64,000 nt of DNA from Pleionea sp. CnH1-48. GTDB taxonomy: Bacteria > Pseudomonadota > Gammaproteobacteria > Enterobacterales > Kangiellaceae. The stretch lies in NCBI RefSeq assembly GCF_024124665.1, contig NZ_JAMXSB010000017.1, positions 1 through 64,000 of the forward strand. The letters run 5' to 3'. Under the pieces are notes generated by a model. That model was not told where the DNA came from and made no database searches. It saw nothing but the letters and a program-made list of their open reading frames with translations. Shown one piece after another: positions 61,960-64,000 of the stretch. Every line of letters starts with the position of its first letter. The first letter of the stretch is position 1. The position numbers and the translations under genes were made by a program.

Positions 61960-62323
61960 TACTGAGTGTGGAATGCAGTGCCAGATGGTTTCCTTCGCTG
62001 TCCAAAATTAAGGCGCGCTCGCCATGAGGGCCAATGGCATGTGGAGGTTGCAGTAGCTTTCCGCCTTTTTGTTCTACGAGCTCACAGGCTTCTGCCATTC
62101 GACCATCAACATTTAAATAAATCAAAGTGCTATCGGGTAGTGGTACAAAGTCAGCTTTTGGGACCAGACAACCTGCTACATCAGCGCCTTCATGGGCGAA
62201 AACGGCAAACTTAAAGCCTTCATATTCTTCGATAGAAAGGTCGTTATTGAGTACATGACGATAGAAGTTAACGGCTCGATCGAGGTCTTTGACACCGATA
62301 TCAATCCAGACAAATTGATTCAT
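61949..62323 (-). CDS. VOC (glyoxalase/bleomycin-resistance) fold protein
   Basis: 124 aa from the ATG at 62323 (strong AAAGGAACG upstream); a longer frame would overlap the previous gene. Two beta-alpha-beta-beta-beta modules, FVWIDIGVKDLDRAVNFYRH and ALILDSEGNHLALHS. Family members bind a metal and small ligands; specific role unknown. Confidence 0.85.
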   Translation of the reverse strand: MNQFVWIDIGVKDLDRAVNFYRHVLNNDLSIEEYEGFKFAVFAHEGADVAGCLVPKADFVPLPDSTLIYLNVDGRMAEACELVEQKGGKLLQPPHAIGPHGERALILDSEGNHLALHSTLSNEN

Positions 62324-62538
62324 TCTTCGTTCCTTTTTAGCAATGGCACTAGCCAGTTTAGCACTGAGCCACATGCGACGATAATGGCACCCAACAAGAA
62401 TACTTGCTGAGTTAGCACGGGATTCATCAAACCTAGAGAGGCGAACTGATTGACCATTGCGATAGCAATCATTATGAATCCCAGCACATAACAGGCAATG
62501 GATACCTTGGGAGGTTTAGCAAAGTGAAAGCGAATCAA
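62320..62538 (-). CDS. Small two-helix membrane protein
   Basis: About 72 aa from a TTG at 62538 with GGAG six nt upstream; an ATG at 62616 in the same frame would overlap the previous gene by 59 bp and lacks a ribosome-binding site. Two hydrophobic helices (about 12-30 and 42-62). ATGA overlap with the VOC gene. Unknown function. Confidence 0.5.
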   Translation of the reverse strand: MIRFHFAKPPKVSIACYVLGFIMIAIAMVNQFASLGLMNPVLTQQVFLLGAIIVACGSVLNWLVPLLKRNEE

Positions 62539-62557
62539 TGTCGTCTCCAAGGGGGGC

Positions 62558-63106
62558 TTAGTCGTCAATACTGCCCATATAGAACCACTGACCCTGGCTG
62601 CGTATACCCAGACCATGGCTCTCGAGACAGTCCATTTCTTCGGCCAGCTCGACCATTTGATAAAAAACGTTGCGACAGATCAATGCTTCAAGATTATCTC
62701 TGACACGTATATAAGGTGAGGGTTCACCTGTTTCTGCATCGACATCCACTCGTATGGGGTGTTCTTCACCCGCGACAAACTCATTGCCCACGTTGTCGGT
62801 AAATTTAAGGACTTGTTGGTCGCCGGTTCCTGCGGTGTCCATGAGCACGGCGGTAAAAGGAGCGTCTTCTACTTTAATTCCAACTTTTTCGACGGGGGTG
62901 ACCAAAAAATATTGATCATCGTCTTTGCGAATGATGGTCGAAAATAGTCGCACCAGAGATTTGCGACCAATCGGCGTGCCCATATAAATCCAGGTTCCGT
63001 CTCTTTTGATGGTAATGTCCATATCTCCGCAAAAGGGAGGGTTCCATAAGTGTACAGGGGGCAAACCTGGTTGCTGAATTTGTGCCAGGAGCTGATTGGG
63101 GTCCAT
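62558..63106 (-). CDS. DUF1285 family protein
   Basis: 182 aa from the ATG at 63106 (GAGAGG upstream). The DUF1285 start LLAQIQQPGLPPVHLWNPPF, then DITIKRDGTWIYMGTPIGRK and RVRDNLEALICRNVFYQMVE, are all present. A conserved cytosolic proteobacterial protein of unknown role. Heads the unit with the small membrane, VOC and M23 genes. Confidence 0.88.
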   Translation of the reverse strand: MDPNQLLAQIQQPGLPPVHLWNPPFCGDMDITIKRDGTWIYMGTPIGRKSLVRLFSTIIRKDDDQYFLVTPVEKVGIKVEDAPFTAVLMDTAGTGDQQVLKFTDNVGNEFVAGEEHPIRVDVDAETGEPSPYIRVRDNLEALICRNVFYQMVELAEEMDCLESHGLGIRSQGQWFYMGSIDD

Positions 63107-63374
63107 AGTTTCATCCTCTCTCAAGGGGCGATATATGCCGAGGCTGATAATTTACTGCAAGTTTGTCTCTAGTTTAAGCCTAATTGAGTACTCAATCAGG
63201 AAGATTTTCTTCTTTTTAATCATTACATTATCAAATAAAGTGAAATATTACATATTCTTATTTAAAAATGGACTTTTTTAGTACCAAATAAACTAAGGGC
63301 TTGGATTTAAATGACTTTTTATTGACTAAAATCATCTATAGTAGTTTTGATTTTGTAGTCAATGGATTAAATCA

Positions 63375-64000
63375 TTGGACAACGTGTTTAATAAAAGTGG
63401 TGTCGCAGAGACAGCGCTCGCTCAGGCTTTGTTTAAGCAATCGACTGTTGCTGTGGGTTTCTGCACCCCAAAAGGAAAATGGATCCAAGCTAACCCTGCT
63501 CTTTTGCAGTTATTGGGATTTACCGAAAAAGAGTTGCTCAATACCGATTTAGCAAGAAGCGTTCATTTTGATGATCGCTCTGCAGTCCGCCATTATTTAG
63601 AAAATATCACTCAACACAATCAATCTGAGCGTCAACTGGAACATCGTTGGATACATAAAGACGGCTCTGTAATATGGCTGTCAGCTAGCTATATGTTTGT
63701 CAGTGGTGGCAATGAACAGCCTGACTATATTGTGGTGTTGGCGCAAAATATGACAGCGCATAAAGCGGCATTGAAAAATCTTGCTGATCGCGAAGCCTGG
63801 TATCGTCAGATATTAGAGTCTACGCGAGAAGGAGTTTGGCGTTTAGATGAAAACTTCAAGACGTGCTACGCCAATCCAGCATTGTGTTCCATGTTAGGCT
63901 CCGATATTCAGGAACTATCTCATCTGTCGCTGCTTGATTTTGTTGCTGAGGAAGAGCAACCCGCATTGATTCAACAGTTAAAGCTCAATAAGCAGGGTTA
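63375..64000 (+). CDS. PAS-domain sensor protein (3' end outside window)
   Basis: The frame is open to the window edge, about 208 codons. Two PAS domains are visible: one begins VAVGFCTPKGKWIQANPALL and includes WIHKDGSVIWLSASY (PAC part); the second begins WYRQILESTREGVWRLDENF. No membrane segment precedes them, so the sensor is cytosolic; the output (diguanylate cyclase, EAL or kinase) lies beyond the window. Start uncertain: TTG 63375 or GTG 63384, as no in-frame ATG follows the upstream stop. Confidence 0.8.
   Translation, partial: MDNVFNKSGVAETALAQALFKQSTVAVGFCTPKGKWIQANPALLQLLGFTEKELLNTDLARSVHFDDRSAVRHYLENITQHNQSERQLEHRWIHKDGSVIWLSASYMFVSGGNEQPDYIVVLAQNMTAHKAALKNLADREAWYRQILESTREGVWRLDENFKTCYANPALCSMLGSDIQELSHLSLLDFVAEEEQPALIQQLKLNKQG

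Noticed and set aside
1-64000. Search for tRNA, rRNA, CRISPR arrays, prophage or transposase genes
   Set aside because: None seen by reading both strands; the T3SS block therefore shows no obvious mobility genes inside this window, though its left border is outside it.

Overview
The window is chromosomal DNA from a Gram-negative bacterium, most likely a marine or host-associated gammaproteobacterium. It has low-to-moderate GC by eye, dense operons with ATGA overlaps, an Ysc/Bsc-type injectisome, a BtuBFCD/Cob corrinoid-salvage operon with cobalamin riboswitches, a GlyGly-CTERM surface protein, a DUF1285 protein and an ERIC-like intergenic repeat. I cannot name a genus.

Region 1 (1-41.2 kb) is a complete type III secretion system (T3SS). 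Left arm, minus strand: a truncated membrane effector candidate with two CesT-type chaperones, then sctV-sctY-sctX, an RsbV-like STAS protein, a SycN-like chaperone and a fused YopN-TyeA gatekeeper (sctW). Plus strand: sctN-sctO, sctP, and sctQ-R-S-T-U. A TonB receptor and a sugar-binding-type lipoprotein are inserted next. Then, all on the minus strand: a YopD-like/YopB-like/LcrH-like translocator operon, four related proteins proposed as needle-tip or filament subunits, a second effector/chaperone pair, sctL-K-J, three tandem copies of an sctF-sctI (needle-inner rod) unit, sctD, sctC, a YscB-like chaperone, and a regulatory block. That block holds an RsbW-like kinase, an RsbU-like phosphatase, an orphan periplasmic binding protein, a TPR chaperone, an unknown protein and an ECF sigma factor. 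It parallels the BtrS/U/V/W system that controls the Bordetella T3SS.

The most striking signal is a shared promoter element, AACTY-N12-NGTTAC(T/C)NA. It occurs at 15 well-matched places plus one degenerate one, ahead of nearly every T3SS transcription unit and always in the correct orientation. Its layout resembles the hrp box read by the ECF factor HrpL, so it is probably the target of the ECF factor at 40639-41232. It also reveals two unexpected members: a GNAT acetyltransferase gene at 43950 and a roughly 185-nt non-coding transcript at about 42484-42672, which ends in an intrinsic terminator and whose 5' and 3' parts form a 9-bp closing stem. It also fixes the start of sctP.

Region 2 (41.5-48 kb) holds small unknown proteins, an OmpA-like protein, the GNAT enzyme, a choice-of-anchor-B/GlyGly-CTERM protein and a MarR-GNAT fusion with a likely autoregulatory operator. 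Region 3 (48.2-58.5 kb) is the corrinoid uptake and salvage locus: btuB behind its own riboswitch, then btuD-btuC-cobT-cobS-cobU-cobC-cobQ-cobO-btuF behind a second riboswitch, with an ERIC-like element between the two units. Region 4 (58.6-64 kb) holds a secreted Cys-rich protein, a lipoprotein, a thioredoxin-like protein, an M23 peptidase, a VOC protein, a small membrane protein, a DUF1285 protein and the 5' part of a PAS sensor gene.
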